Source: an archaeon
GTDB taxonomy: Archaea > Nanobdellota > Nanobdellia > Woesearchaeales > GW2011-AR15
Direction of reading: 5' to 3'
DNA: 39,473 bases
NCBI GenBank assembly: GCA_018671515.1
Contig: JABHHN010000034.1
Location: forward strand, 1 to 39,473
Below are positions 26,597-34,695 of this stretch, in pieces. Under the pieces are notes generated by a model. That model made no database searches and had not been told where the DNA came from. It worked only from the letters and a program-made list of their open reading frames with translations. Positions within the stretch are counted from its first letter, which is position 1, and every line of letters begins with the position of its first letter. A program made the translations under genes and the position numbers.

Positions 26597-29137
26597 TTAT
26601 TTTTTTTCAAGTATTTTATTGGCTTTTTCTGTTAATGATAGTATTTTTAATCTGCCTTTTTTGATGACTTCAATTAACCCTTTATTTTTTAATAATAGAA
26701 CTCTTTTTCTTGTTGTGACACTAGAAATATGGAATTCATCTTTTATATGACTAAAAGAAGTTATTAGATTTCTATTTTTATTCATGAATATTAATTCTAA
26801 TATTTCAAGAAGTCCATATTCTAATTCTTCTATTTGAGAATCATCTTCAGTAAGGGTAATTAATTCATATTTAAGGAGATTAAGATATTTATCTTCGAGA
26901 GTGCCTGTATTTATATTTAACATAAATAAACTTGAATTATTTGATATAAGATCATTTATATCATAAATTAAATTTATAAAAGATTCAAATCCACATACTG
27001 TTATTAAATAATCTATTCTTTCCATAAAAATTATATTGAATTTATTTTTTAGAATATTTTCTTTAATCTTGTTATATATTTTTTTAAGATCTATTTCAAA
27101 TGCTAATTGTTCTTTATTTAGTATTAATATTTCGGTTTTATTTTCTTTTAGTTTATTTTTTAATTCATAAGGAATATTTCTTGATATGAATAGGCTATTT
27201 CTGTCTTTGTTTAGAAGATCAAAGAACGTTTTATGTGAATCTATTGAATCTACAAAAAGATATGAATTACCATAATTGAAGATTCTTTTTTTATATTTAG
27301 ATGAGGTTATATCTTTTCCAATGAACACGTAACCTACCTGGCTATTTTCATTTTCCAGACTTGATATTGACATATTGATAATCCTTTTTTTCTTATTTTT
27401 TGTATATATCATTATTTCTAATGTTTTTTCAAAAGTAGATTCATCTTCAATTATTTTTCTTAATTCTTCAGGATTTGAGAATACATCAATATCAAAAATA
27501 TTTTTATTTACTATTTCATTAGATTTGAATCCAGATATGAATTCAGTAGATGAATTCCAAAATGTGATATTTCCTGATTTTTCGATTGAGAAAATAATGT
27601 CTGATGCAGAGTCCATGACATTTCTGAGATGTTTATTAGATGTTTTTATTTTTTCTTCAAATATTTTTCTTTTTGTAATATCTCTTATTGCTGTTACTCT
27701 TATTTTTTGCTTTCCTATGTAAATTGTTTTTCCATGTACTTCAATAGGAAATAAAGTTCCATTTTTTTTTTTTGCCAAATGTTCATAAGGCTTTTCTATA
27801 CTGTATTGAATATTTTGAAGAACTAAATCTTTTGATTCTTGAGCAACAAAATCCATTATATTTTTACCTACTAATTCACTTGATGAAGAACCGAACATAT
27901 CTGCTAATTGCTTATTTGCATCAATTATTACTCCTTTTTCACTAAACACTATAGCTTCAAAAGTAGCTCTTGAAAAGTTACTGAATCTTTCTTCACTTTC
28001 TTTTAGAGCGTTCATTGAATTGATTTTTTCAGTAATGTCTATTGCCATACCCATACAAGCAGATATTTTATCTGGGCTTTCTTTAAAAGGTGAAAAAAAT
28101 ATGTCAAAATATATTTTTTTATCACCAACTTTTATTTTTACAATACCATCTGATGTTTTACCATTTAATGCATCTTTAATTCCTTTTATTACATCTGGAA
28201 AATCTTTATACATTTCAAGAGCAGATGTTCCAACAACTTGACCTGGTTTTAATCCTAATGTGGATAGCATTTGACCTTCAGAAAGCAAAAATTTTCCTTG
28301 TTGATCTATCATAAATATTATTGGATGTGAATTTTTAATTATTGTTTTAAATTTTTCTTCGCTTCTTTTTAATTGAATTTGTGTGTTTTTAATTTTTGAA
28401 ATATCTTTACAAAATGCCATATATTTATTTTTAGATAATTTTATAGCATCTAAGGCAACATAAATAATTGAACCATCTTTTTTTTTTAAATTTAAATTAT
28501 TAGAAATTTTTCCATCTTTCATTAAATCAAAAAATTGTTTGGAAGATTTAGAATTTTTTTCCCCTTTAATATCTCCTATTGATAGGTTAAGTAATTCTTC
28601 TTTGGAATAACCAACCATTTTGCATGCAGAAGGATTAGCATCAATATATTTGCCTTTTTCATTTACGATGAAGATTCCATCAGGAGCATTTTCAATGTAT
28701 TTTTTATAATTTTCTTCACTTTTATACAAAGTATTTTCTATATTTTTTCTTTTTGTGATGTCTGTTACAATTCCTTCAATAGCAATAGGATTTCCATTAT
28801 CATCTTTTTTTAATACATTTCTTTGATTTAACCATCTCAATTCACCAGTTTTTCCATGAATTATTTGATATTCATAAGTTGGTGGCATAATTCCTTTTTT
28901 TAAATCATTCCATTTTTCTTTGAAATAATTTTTCCATTTAGGGGCAATTATATTTTGAATTATTTTAGGTTTGTCATAGAATTCTTTAGGTGAATGACCA
29001 AATATTTTTATCGATGAAGGACTAATATATTGATATTTTCCATCTTTAATGGACATACGATATATTATAACTTGAGCATTTTCTGCAATAAGAGCTGGTA
29101 AAATTTCTTTTAAAATAGTATTTTTATCTAATTTCAT
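26597..29137 (-). CDS. PAS-repeat sensor with DUF835 and C-terminal winged helix
   Basis: This 846-aa soluble protein has five PAS domains, each ending in a D-I-T/S-K-like PAC edge: about 15-130, 137-255, 258-375, 380-490 and 495-610. A DUF835 domain follows at about 615-745 (SYLFVDSIDSHKTFFDLL, SLFISRNIP, IIFMERIDYLI). The last 85 residues form a winged-helix DNA-binding domain (SVTTRKRVLLLKNKGLIEVI and LSLTEKANKIL). There is no histidine kinase, receiver or GGDEF domain, so sensing and DNA binding appear to be in one chain. AGGGGAG at 29148-29154 is a good ribosome-binding site. Ligand and targets are unknown; the inverted repeat just past its stop is a candidate site. Confidence 0.9.
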   Translation of the reverse strand: MKLDKNTILKEILPALIAENAQVIIYRMSIKDGKYQYISPSSIKIFGHSPKEFYDKPKIIQNIIAPKWKNYFKEKWNDLKKGIMPPTYEYQIIHGKTGELRWLNQRNVLKKDDNGNPIAIEGIVTDITKRKNIENTLYKSEENYKKYIENAPDGIFIVNEKGKYIDANPSACKMVGYSKEELLNLSIGDIKGEKNSKSSKQFFDLMKDGKISNNLNLKKKDGSIIYVALDAIKLSKNKYMAFCKDISKIKNTQIQLKRSEEKFKTIIKNSHPIIFMIDQQGKFLLSEGQMLSTLGLKPGQVVGTSALEMYKDFPDVIKGIKDALNGKTSDGIVKIKVGDKKIYFDIFFSPFKESPDKISACMGMAIDITEKINSMNALKESEERFSNFSRATFEAIVFSEKGVIIDANKQLADMFGSSSSELVGKNIMDFVAQESKDLVLQNIQYSIEKPYEHLAKKKNGTLFPIEVHGKTIYIGKQKIRVTAIRDITKRKIFEEKIKTSNKHLRNVMDSASDIIFSIEKSGNITFWNSSTEFISGFKSNEIVNKNIFDIDVFSNPEELRKIIEDESTFEKTLEIMIYTKNKKKRIINMSISSLENENSQVGYVFIGKDITSSKYKKRIFNYGNSYLFVDSIDSHKTFFDLLNKDRNSLFISRNIPYELKNKLKENKTEILILNKEQLAFEIDLKKIYNKIKENILKNKFNIIFMERIDYLITVCGFESFINLIYDINDLISNNSSLFMLNINTGTLEDKYLNLLKYELITLTEDDSQIEELEYGLLEILELIFMNKNRNLITSFSHIKDEFHISSVTTRKRVLLLKNKGLIEVIKKGRLKILSLTEKANKILEKK

Positions 29138-29208
29138 AGATCTAATTCTCCCCTAGTTAGTAAGGAAAGAGATATTAATATAAAAAAATGTAGTATTTTA
29201 GAAAGTAT

Positions 29209-29787
29209 TTAATACATTTTAGGAATTTTAGACTTCTGGAATGTTAATATATCATTTACTTCTTTGATTTCTTGTTTTTTTAATAAGTCAAAAAATATTT
29301 CCATTAGACTAATAGTTGCTAGAACATCTGATTTTGCTCTGTGAGCTTGTTCATTATTTATTTGAAAATGTGTACATAAATTTCCAAGACTTTTAGATGG
29401 TAGTTCAGGTAAGAGTCTTCTTGCTAATTTACAAGTACAAAGAATTGGATTTTTGATATTTGTTTTCACATGTGCATAAGTTGCATAATCTAAAAAATTA
29501 AAATCAAATCCGGCATTATGACCAACAAAAACATCATTACCTAAAAAATCCAGAAAACTAGGGATTACTTCATCAATAGTTGGTTTGTCTTTGACCATAT
29601 CATTGTCAATTCCAGTCAGTTTAGTGATGAATCTTGGAATTTCTCGTTTAGGATTGACTAATGTTACAAATTCATCAGTTATTTTTCCATTAGAATATTT
29701 TAGTGCAGCAATTTCAGTTATTGCATGTCTATATTTTGAAAGCCCAGTTGTTTCAACATCAACCACTATATAAGAAGAGTCATTCAT
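29209..29787 (-). CDS. DEDDh-type 3'-5' exonuclease (DnaQ/epsilon-like)
   Basis: This 192-aa protein has all three exonuclease motifs: Exo I VVDVETTG (D10, E12), Exo II GHNAGFDFNF (D95) and Exo III HRAKSD (H149, D154). These residues bind two metal ions in DnaQ-family proofreading and RNase T-like enzymes. The protein is a stand-alone exonuclease with no polymerase domain. It ends 71 bp before the PAS regulator on the same strand. It may serve in DNA repair or RNA trimming. Confidence 0.92.
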   Translation of the reverse strand: MNDSSYIVVDVETTGLSKYRHAITEIAALKYSNGKITDEFVTLVNPKREIPRFITKLTGIDNDMVKDKPTIDEVIPSFLDFLGNDVFVGHNAGFDFNFLDYATYAHVKTNIKNPILCTCKLARRLLPELPSKSLGNLCTHFQINNEQAHRAKSDVLATISLMEIFFDLLKKQEIKEVNDILTFQKSKIPKMY

Positions 29788-29886
29788 CTATAGAATTTGA
29801 TTTATGGATGATTTATATTTTTTATGATTGAGAATGATTTTTTGTTGAATTAAAATTAAAATAAAAAATAAAAAAATGTTAAAGAA

Positions 29887-30126
29887 CTATTTCTTTTTTC
29901 TTCCGCCTCTAGCCATTTTTGTTCTAGCGACATTTCCACCTTTATCAAGGAAATATAAGTAACCTGATTCTCTTGAAACGCCTGCTTTAGCAACAACTTC
30001 TTGTTTTTTATCGCTTTTTTGGCCTCTTCTTGCCATTTTAACTCTTGCAACGTCTCCGCCTTTGTTTATAAAGTACAGATACCCATCTTCTCTTTTAACT
30101 CCTGTTTTTACTAATACTTCTGCCAT
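29887..30126 (-). CDS. Small basic protein of two GYLYF-KMAR repeats
   Basis: This 79-aa protein consists of two copies of a unit of about 30 residues: GVKREDGYLYFINKGGDVAR with VKMARRG, and GVSRESGYLYFLDKGGNVAR with TKMARGG, joined by a lysine-rich linker. It is strongly basic and ends in RKKK, which suggests nucleic-acid binding. GGAGGTA at 30134-30140 lies 7 nt before the ATG at 30126, so that start is preferred to the GTG at 30168. I recall similar small proteins in DPANN archaea but know no function; no characterised family was recognised. Confidence 0.8.
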   Translation of the reverse strand: MAEVLVKTGVKREDGYLYFINKGGDVARVKMARRGQKSDKKQEVVAKAGVSRESGYLYFLDKGGNVARTKMARGGRKKK

Positions 30127-30133
30127 TTTATAA

Positions 30134-30140
30134 TACCTCC
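30134..30140 (-). promoter_or_regulatory. Strong ribosome-binding site
   Basis: GGAGGTA on the minus strand, 7 nt before the ATG at 30126; it decides the start of the small basic repeat protein. A second purine-rich stretch GGAGGGTGGG lies farther upstream. Confidence 0.6.
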
Positions 30141-30280
30141 GTATTTTCTTAGAGAGTAAATCACCCACCCTCCTCTATAAACAAATACCTTCCTCTTTAA
30201 AAATGTTACTCCTTTTATTTATAAATAGGGTATTTATATGGTCGAAAAACATATAATTAACTCTGTTTTATATTAAAATA

Positions 30281-30445
30281 ATGAAAGAAATAATCAAAAG
30301 AATTATATCATTTGTATTTATATTACTCTTAGTCTCAAATTTTATATTACTTCCATTAAAAATCATTACTCCATTGATATTTTGGATAAATATTGGAATG
30401 GCATTCTTATTTGTAAAATTTGTACTTAATATAAAAAAAGATTAA
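30281..30445 (+). CDS. 54-aa membrane protein
   Basis: An ATG at 30281 opens 54 codons ending at 30443-30445: MKEIIKRIISFVFILLLVSN, then a second hydrophobic segment with ITPLIFWINIGMAFLFVKFV and a KKD end. The two hydrophobic helices with basic flanks look like a small integral membrane protein. ATATAATT (30251-30258) lies about 26 nt upstream, fitting a leaderless transcript. It is convergent with LonB, 39 bp away. No family recognised. Confidence 0.55.
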   Translation: MKEIIKRIISFVFILLLVSNFILLPLKIITPLIFWINIGMAFLFVKFVLNIKKD

Positions 30446-30484
30446 TTTAAAATAAATTAAAAAAAAGAAATAATTGTTCTTAAA

Positions 30485-32425
30485 TTATTGTTTGAATTTT
30501 TTAAGTCTTTTTAGGATTTTTTCATTTCCTTTCCAGTCAAGTGCTTTTTCAAGTACTTCATATATTGTTCTTACTGGAATTACTTCAATCTTTGCTAGTT
30601 TTTCTGCATCAATTACAATATCCTGAACATTTGAATGAGGTACAATGACATGTTTAATTCCTGCATCAATTGCAGCTTCTAGTTTGTATGTCACACCACC
30701 AATTGGTAGAACTTCTCCACGGACAGATAATGAACCAGTCATTGCATAATTCTGTTTTATTGGAACATTTTTAAGTGCAGAAATGATTGTGGTCGCTACT
30801 GCAATACTTGCAGAGTCACCTTCTACACCTTCATGAGTTTGTAAGAATTGTACATATATATCATATTTAGCTTTTAAGTCTTCACCAAAGTATTTTCTTA
30901 CAATAGCTGTGACGTTTTTTATAGCTTCTTTTGCAATTTCTCCAAGCTTACCAGTTGCAATTACATTTGAATCTTTACTTGTAGGTGTTACTTCTGATTC
31001 TATTGGTAATATGATTCCTGAATAAGCTGAACCTCCACCCATGACTGCTAATCCATTTACACGTCCGACTTGTAGACCATGTGTTCTTATTACTTCATAT
31101 TCTTTTTTTCTTTCAATATATTTGTCAGCAATTTGTTTTTCAAGAGATCTTGCAATACTTTTTGCTCTTAATATATGGTCTGGTGTTACAAGTTTTGCTT
31201 TTTCTTCAAGTGCTAAATCACCAGCAGTTCTTATCAGACCACCTAAGTCTCTTAATCTTAAAGTAAGATGTTCTTTTCTATTTGCCCTTTTTCTTGCTTC
31301 TTTAATTATTGCTTCAACAGCTTCTTTGTTGAAATGAGGTATTTTTTTATCTCTTGCAATTTCTTGTGCAACAAAAACAGCAATTTTATCTCTGTTTTCT
31401 GGAGTATCAACCATAGTTTCACTCATGAATACTTCATAACCATAACCTCTTAATCTAGATCTAAGAGCTGGATGCATATGTGCCACAGTCTCTAAATTTC
31501 CTGCTGCAATCATTACGTATGTACAAGGTACAGGTTCAGTTCTTACCATTGCACCTGCACTTCTTTCAGATTGACCTGTAATTGGATATTTTCCTTCTTG
31601 TAGTGATGTAAGAAGATCTTGTTGAGTTCTAGGTTCAAGAGTTGCAATTTCATCAACAAATAAAACACCCATATGTGCTTTATGAATCATTCCAGCGACT
31701 ACTCTTTCATGTGCTGGAGTTCCTAATCCACCACTTTGAAATGGATCGTGAAGGACATCTCCTAATAATGCTCCTGCGTGTGCTCCAGTTGCATCATAAA
31801 ATGGTGCTCTTTTATTATCAAAATTATCGACAATGACTTTTGGAACCTGTCCTTTATTTTCCATTTTTTTTGTGAAATTTAGTGTAATGAAAAATCCGAA
31901 TAATGAGATTATTCCTATTATCATATAAGCAGAATAAACAACATCTGATATTTGATTTGATTTCCAAAGCCAATATGGATATATACTAGAAATAAGGATT
32001 AAAATAATGAATAAGTAAGTATAGTTTTTTGATGAAGACATGCTTTTTAATTTTGCTTGCATGACATATTCTCTTGCTTTACCTGCTGGCATGGTTCTAA
32101 TAAGAGGTTTATTTTCGTCATTAGGATTTGGAAATGAAACAGTATCCATAAGTTTTTCTTTAGGTAAAAGTTCAGATAATGCAAGTCCAAGCATAGATTT
32201 ACCTGTTCCAGGTTCACCTATTAGAAGGACATGTCTTCTTTGAAGTGCAGCTTTTTTTACAATTCTTACTGCATGTTCCTGTCCAATTACTTGATCAATA
32301 ATTGTTTTTGAAACTTTTATATCTTTAGTTGTTTCATATTTTAGTTTTTTGTATGAAACTTCTTTTTTAGAAGCTGTTTTAGTTATCTTTTCAGATTTTA
32401 CTGTCTCTTTTTTTTTCTTTGCCAT
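30485..32425 (-). CDS. lonB: Archaeal LonB ATP-dependent protease
   Basis: This 646-aa membrane-bound AAA+ protease degrades misfolded or regulatory proteins. Walker A is GEPGTGKS (residues 70-77), and two membrane helices follow (about 134-178) inserted in the AAA+ module, the hallmark of archaeal LonB. Walker B is [11 protein letters not shown]. The C-terminal peptidase domain has the Ser-Lys dyad: S538 in [10 protein letters not shown] and K581 in [10 protein letters not shown], 43 residues apart as in other Lon enzymes. The length is close to that of other archaeal LonB proteins. A TATA-like element lies about 26 nt before the ATG. The lysine-rich N-terminal 30 residues are poorly conserved in character. 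Confidence 0.96.
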   Translation of the reverse strand: MAKKKKETVKSEKITKTASKKEVSYKKLKYETTKDIKVSKTIIDQVIGQEHAVRIVKKAALQRRHVLLIGEPGTGKSMLGLALSELLPKEKLMDTVSFPNPNDENKPLIRTMPAGKAREYVMQAKLKSMSSSKNYTYLFIILILISSIYPYWLWKSNQISDVVYSAYMIIGIISLFGFFITLNFTKKMENKGQVPKVIVDNFDNKRAPFYDATGAHAGALLGDVLHDPFQSGGLGTPAHERVVAGMIHKAHMGVLFVDEIATLEPRTQQDLLTSLQEGKYPITGQSERSAGAMVRTEPVPCTYVMIAAGNLETVAHMHPALRSRLRGYGYEVFMSETMVDTPENRDKIAVFVAQEIARDKKIPHFNKEAVEAIIKEARKRANRKEHLTLRLRDLGGLIRTAGDLALEEKAKLVTPDHILRAKSIARSLEKQIADKYIERKKEYEVIRTHGLQVGRVNGLAVMGGGSAYSGIILPIESEVTPTSKDSNVIATGKLGEIAKEAIKNVTAIVRKYFGEDLKAKYDIYVQFLQTHEGVEGDSASIAVATTIISALKNVPIKQNYAMTGSLSVRGEVLPIGGVTYKLEAAIDAGIKHVIVPHSNVQDIVIDAEKLAKIEVIPVRTIYEVLEKALDWKGNEKILKRLKKFKQ

Positions 32426-32447
32426 TGGTTTCTTGAAAACCTGTAAT

Positions 32448-32458
32448 ATATATAAATT
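32448..32458 (-). promoter_or_regulatory. TATA box of lonB
   Basis: AATTTATATAT on the minus strand is centred about 26-27 nt before the ATG at 32425, consistent with a leaderless transcript. Confidence 0.45.
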
Positions 32459-32514
32459 TAATGTTGAAGAGAGAGTTTTTGTAAAAATTTTTTATTTTAT
32501 TTTATTATGTTGAA

Positions 32515-32700
32515 GTCGACAGAAAACCTCTTACTTTAGTTGGAGGATGAATGTTGACCTTTGACATTCAGGAAATCCGTCTTGAGAACACGAGCGAGCA
32601 TACTTGTACTTATGTCACTACCATTCCAACTGTCAAACTCTCTTGAGTTTAACATTTAGTGAGAGGTAGCGAAGTGTTCTAGGATTTCCGTGATAAAAAA
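32515..32700. ncRNA. Structured GC-richer segment: probable non-coding RNA or IS-end relic
   Basis: The intergenic stretch 32426-32803 (378 bp) lacks a gene, but its middle is clearly richer in G+C than the surroundings. It can fold as read on either strand: CCTCTTAC/GTTGGAGG around TTTA (32527-32546, one mismatch and one G-T), TGAATGT/ACATTCA (32548-32570), and a long-range arm GGAAATCC (32571-32578) with GGATTTCC (32682-32689). This arm continues with GAACAC (32586-32591) paired to GTGTTC (32674-32679), enclosing TCACTA/TAGTGA (32615-32620 and 32657-32662) and a perfect AAACTC-TCTT-GAGTTT hairpin (32635-32650). The first hairpin with ACTTTAGT resembles ends of IS200/IS605-type elements, so a relic or a guide-RNA-like transcript is an alternative. 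Strand unknown. Confidence 0.5.
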
Positions 32701-32740
32701 TTATATTTATTCACTCAAAAACTTAATTTTTTTGAAAATC

Positions 32741-32748
32741 TTTATAAA
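32741..32748 (+). promoter_or_regulatory. TATA box of the cold-shock gene
   Basis: TTTATAAA is centred about 59 nt before the ATG at 32804, giving a leader of about 35 nt that contains AGGAGGAGAG (32789-32798), a strong ribosome-binding site. A second TATA-like element at 32770-32777 would start transcription inside that site and is less likely. Confidence 0.4.
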
Positions 32749-32803
32749 TGTTACATTTTTTATTTAATACTATAAATTAAGTATTTTTAGGAGGAGAGTA
32801 AAA

Positions 32804-33478
32804 ATGGAAGGAAAAGTAAAGTTTTACAATGTGAGAAAAGGATATGGGTTTATAGATGGAGATGATGGTCAGAGTTATTTTTTTCATATAACTAATTTGC
32901 CAATGGGCGCAAAAGTTTATCAGGATGATAGAGTAAGTTTTGAAAGTACACAAGGAGACAAAGGATTAAAAGCTGATAATATTCAAGTAACTGGAAAAGC
33001 AAGTGAAGGTAGCACTCCAGTCGAAGTAGCGGCTTCAGTTGAGGAAGAAGTAGCTCCAGTTGAAGAGGCAGCAGCTCCGGTTGAAGAAGAAGCATCTCCA
33101 GTTGAAGAAGAAGCATCTCCAGTTGAAGAAGTAGCAGCTCCAGTTGAAGAAGTAGCAGCTCCAGTTGAAGAAGTAGCAGCTCCAGTTGAAGAAGTAGCAG
33201 CTCCAGTTGAAGAGGAAGCAGCTCCAGTTGAAGAAGTAGCAGCTCCAGTTGAAGAGGAAGCAGCTCCAGTTGAAGAGGAAGCAGCTCCAGTTGAAGAAGT
33301 AGCAGCTCCAGTTGAAGAGGAAGTAGCTCCAGTTGAAGAAGTAGCAGCTCCAGTTGAAGAAGTAGCAGCTCCAGTTGAAGAGGAAGTAGCTCCAGTTGAA
33401 GAAGTAGCAGCTCCAGTTGAAGAAGAAGCTAAAAAGGAAGAAAATCCAGAACCTGAAGCAGATCAAAAACAAGAATAA
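32804..33478 (+). CDS. Cold-shock domain protein with acidic heptad-repeat tail
   Basis: Residues 1-65 are a cold-shock domain with RNP1 KGYGFI (12-17) and RNP2 YFFHI (25-29), which bind single-stranded RNA or DNA. The remaining 160 residues are almost all a tandem heptad A-P-V-E-E-(V/E)-A, about 18 copies, then a charged end with KKEENPEPEADQKQE. The tail is very acidic with regular Pro, so it is probably extended and disordered; it could reduce nonspecific nucleic-acid binding or contact basic proteins. A strong ribosome-binding site precedes it. Cold-shock proteins of bacteria usually stop at about 70 residues. Confidence 0.9.
   Translation: MEGKVKFYNVRKGYGFIDGDDGQSYFFHITNLPMGAKVYQDDRVSFESTQGDKGLKADNIQVTGKASEGSTPVEVAASVEEEVAPVEEAAAPVEEEASPVEEEASPVEEVAAPVEEVAAPVEEVAAPVEEVAAPVEEEAAPVEEVAAPVEEEAAPVEEEAAPVEEVAAPVEEEVAPVEEVAAPVEEVAAPVEEEVAPVEEVAAPVEEEAKKEENPEPEADQKQE
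33056..33430 (+). repeat. 21-bp tandem repeat (about 18 copies) inside the cold-shock gene
   Basis: The unit is close to CCAGTTGAAGAAGTAGCAGCT, with variation mainly at the GAAGTA/GAGGAA and GCA/GTA positions, encoding PVEE(V/E)A(A/V). Near-identity at the nucleotide level, including synonymous sites, points to recent expansion by slippage or unequal recombination. Copy number may vary between strains. Confidence 0.92.
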
Positions 33479-33512
33479 TTTTATTCTTAATTTTTTATTT
33501 TAATTTATTTTA

Positions 33513-33848
33513 ATGGATGAAAATCAATTACTCAAACTTTCTTTTATTGTAGCAATTCTTGGAATTATTGCATTGTATTTTCTTTCAAATGTAGAAATAA
33601 ATGATACTACAATTGAAAAAATAAATAATGAAAAAATTGGAAATTTTATTAAGATTACAGGACGAGTTGTAGATGTTATAGAAACTGATAAAATAACAAT
33701 CATTAAAATTGCACAAGAAAACTTCATTGAAGTAGTTGCTTTTGATGATATGGAAATTTCTAAAGGAATGAATGTTGAAGTATCAGGACGGGTTGACGAA
33801 TATAATGATAAAAGTCAGATAGTTGCTGAGAAGATAATTGTTAAGTAA
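33513..33848 (+). CDS. Membrane-anchored OB-fold protein
   Basis: This 111-aa protein has one N-terminal hydrophobic helix (about 8-25, LSFIVAILGIIALYFLS) and a small beta-barrel-like domain: GNFIKITGRVVDVIET, then TIIKIAQENFIEVVAF and GMNVEVSGRVDEYNDKSQIVAEKI. The pattern is that of a nucleic-acid-binding OB fold of the tRNA_anti type; membrane-anchored OB proteins of this size occur in several archaea. The ligand is unknown. It lies 34 nt after the cold-shock gene and may share its transcript. Confidence 0.72.
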   Translation: MDENQLLKLSFIVAILGIIALYFLSNVEINDTTIEKINNEKIGNFIKITGRVVDVIETDKITIIKIAQENFIEVVAFDDMEISKGMNVEVSGRVDEYNDKSQIVAEKIIVK

Positions 33849-33858
33849 ATACTTAGTT

Positions 33859-34170
33859 TTATTTTTTTATTTTTATTCTGAATGGATTTTCAGAATTGAA
33901 AAAAGAACCTTCTTTTTCAAATTTAGTTCCTTTCCATATTTCATTTCTTAAATAAAATAAATCATCATCTATTAAAGCAGGAATAAAAGCCATAGGGATT
34001 ATTGCTAATAATCTGTAATGAATAGTTTCAAAAAATAAGTTATTTGGATAACTTACTGGAACTATAATCATAAATATAATAGCTAGAATAAATGTAATAA
34101 GATAATAACTATTTTTGTACTTGTATGTTGTATACTTTCCTTCTTTTGTTTTTTTGATAAATAAGCTCAT
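33859..34170 (-). CDS. Small two-helix membrane protein (paralog A)
   Basis: This 103-aa protein has an N-terminal cytosolic-looking segment (MSLFIKKTKEGKYTTYKYKN), two hydrophobic stretches (about 24-42 and 50-65) and a C-terminal GSFFNSENPFRIKIKK. It overlaps the next upstream gene by 4 nt (ATGA). Both proteins share the KT-start, the two-helix layout and the GS-F-N-x-x-P end, so they arose by duplication. No function recognised. Confidence 0.65.
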   Translation of the reverse strand: MSLFIKKTKEGKYTTYKYKNSYYLITFILAIIFMIIVPVSYPNNLFFETIHYRLLAIIPMAFIPALIDDDLFYLRNEIWKGTKFEKEGSFFNSENPFRIKIKK

Positions 34171-34439
34171 TTTTGAAATGTATATGTGATAGGTTTTTTA
34201 TTATTGAATCTTGAACCTTCTTGAGTATATTTTAAACCTGAATATCTAGCAATTGATAATTTCCAGTATAAAGGATAATCAATAATAAATAGTATTGTAA
34301 AAAATAGTTTGTAGTCTGTATGAAGAGGTGATAAAATTATTCCTACAAAAATAATATTGAATATTAAATATAATAAATTGTTTTTACAAGTATAGATTAT
34401 ATTGTATTTATCAGTTGTTTTTTCAAAGAATAAACCCAT
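34167..34439 (-). CDS. Small two-helix membrane protein (paralog B)
   Basis: This 90-aa protein is the upstream member of the pair: MGLFFEKTTDKYNIIYTCKN, two hydrophobic stretches (about 22-39 and 44-58) and a C-terminal GSRFNNKKPITYTFQK. It overlaps its paralog by 4 nt, so both are translated from one mRNA. A TATA-like ATATTTAAAT lies about 27 nt before the ATG. No family recognised. Confidence 0.62.
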   Translation of the reverse strand: MGLFFEKTTDKYNIIYTCKNNLLYLIFNIIFVGIILSPLHTDYKLFFTILFIIDYPLYWKLSIARYSGLKYTQEGSRFNNKKPITYTFQK

Positions 34440-34506
34440 GTTTTAATTATTTCATTATTCAATTTAAATATTTTTGTATTTTTTCTTTTTTTTTTAAATT
34501 TTTATT

Positions 34507-34561
34507 AGCAAGTGTTTCACACTTGCTTTTATAGAAAAGAATTTTCTTATGAAAATTCTTT
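34507..34561. repeat. Two tandem perfect hairpins
   Basis: AGCAAGTGT-TTC-ACACTTGCT (34507-34527, 9 bp) and AAAGAATTTTC-TTAT-GAAAATTCTTT (34536-34561, 11 bp) lie 8 nt apart in the 250-bp gap between divergent genes. The first is followed by TTTT, as in an intrinsic terminator, but no convergent gene ends here; an attenuator in the aminopeptidase leader or a small RNA is possible. The rest of 34440-34689 is AT-rich and holds only promoter-like elements. Confidence 0.5.
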
Positions 34562-34695
34562 ACGATAGTAAAAATACACATTTAAATAGACACTAACAAA
34601 ATAATGCACAAACTAATTTAAATTAAAACTAACTTTTCTAAAACATTAACTATTTAAAAACAAAGTTCTTATTTTTTATAATTTGAGGTGTGTGT

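Noticed and set aside
32515-32700. RNase P or SRP RNA
   Set aside because: ACAGAAA at 32519-32525 recalls part of RNase P RNA, but the upstream 90 bp lack the other conserved regions and the SRP helix-8 motif is absent.
33056-33430. CRISPR-like periodic repeat
   Set aside because: The period is 21 bp with no spacers, and it reads as in-frame heptads.
33035-33472. Long minus-strand open frame made of NWSCYFF-like repeats
   Set aside because: It is the antisense shadow of the acidic 21-bp repeat in the cold-shock gene.
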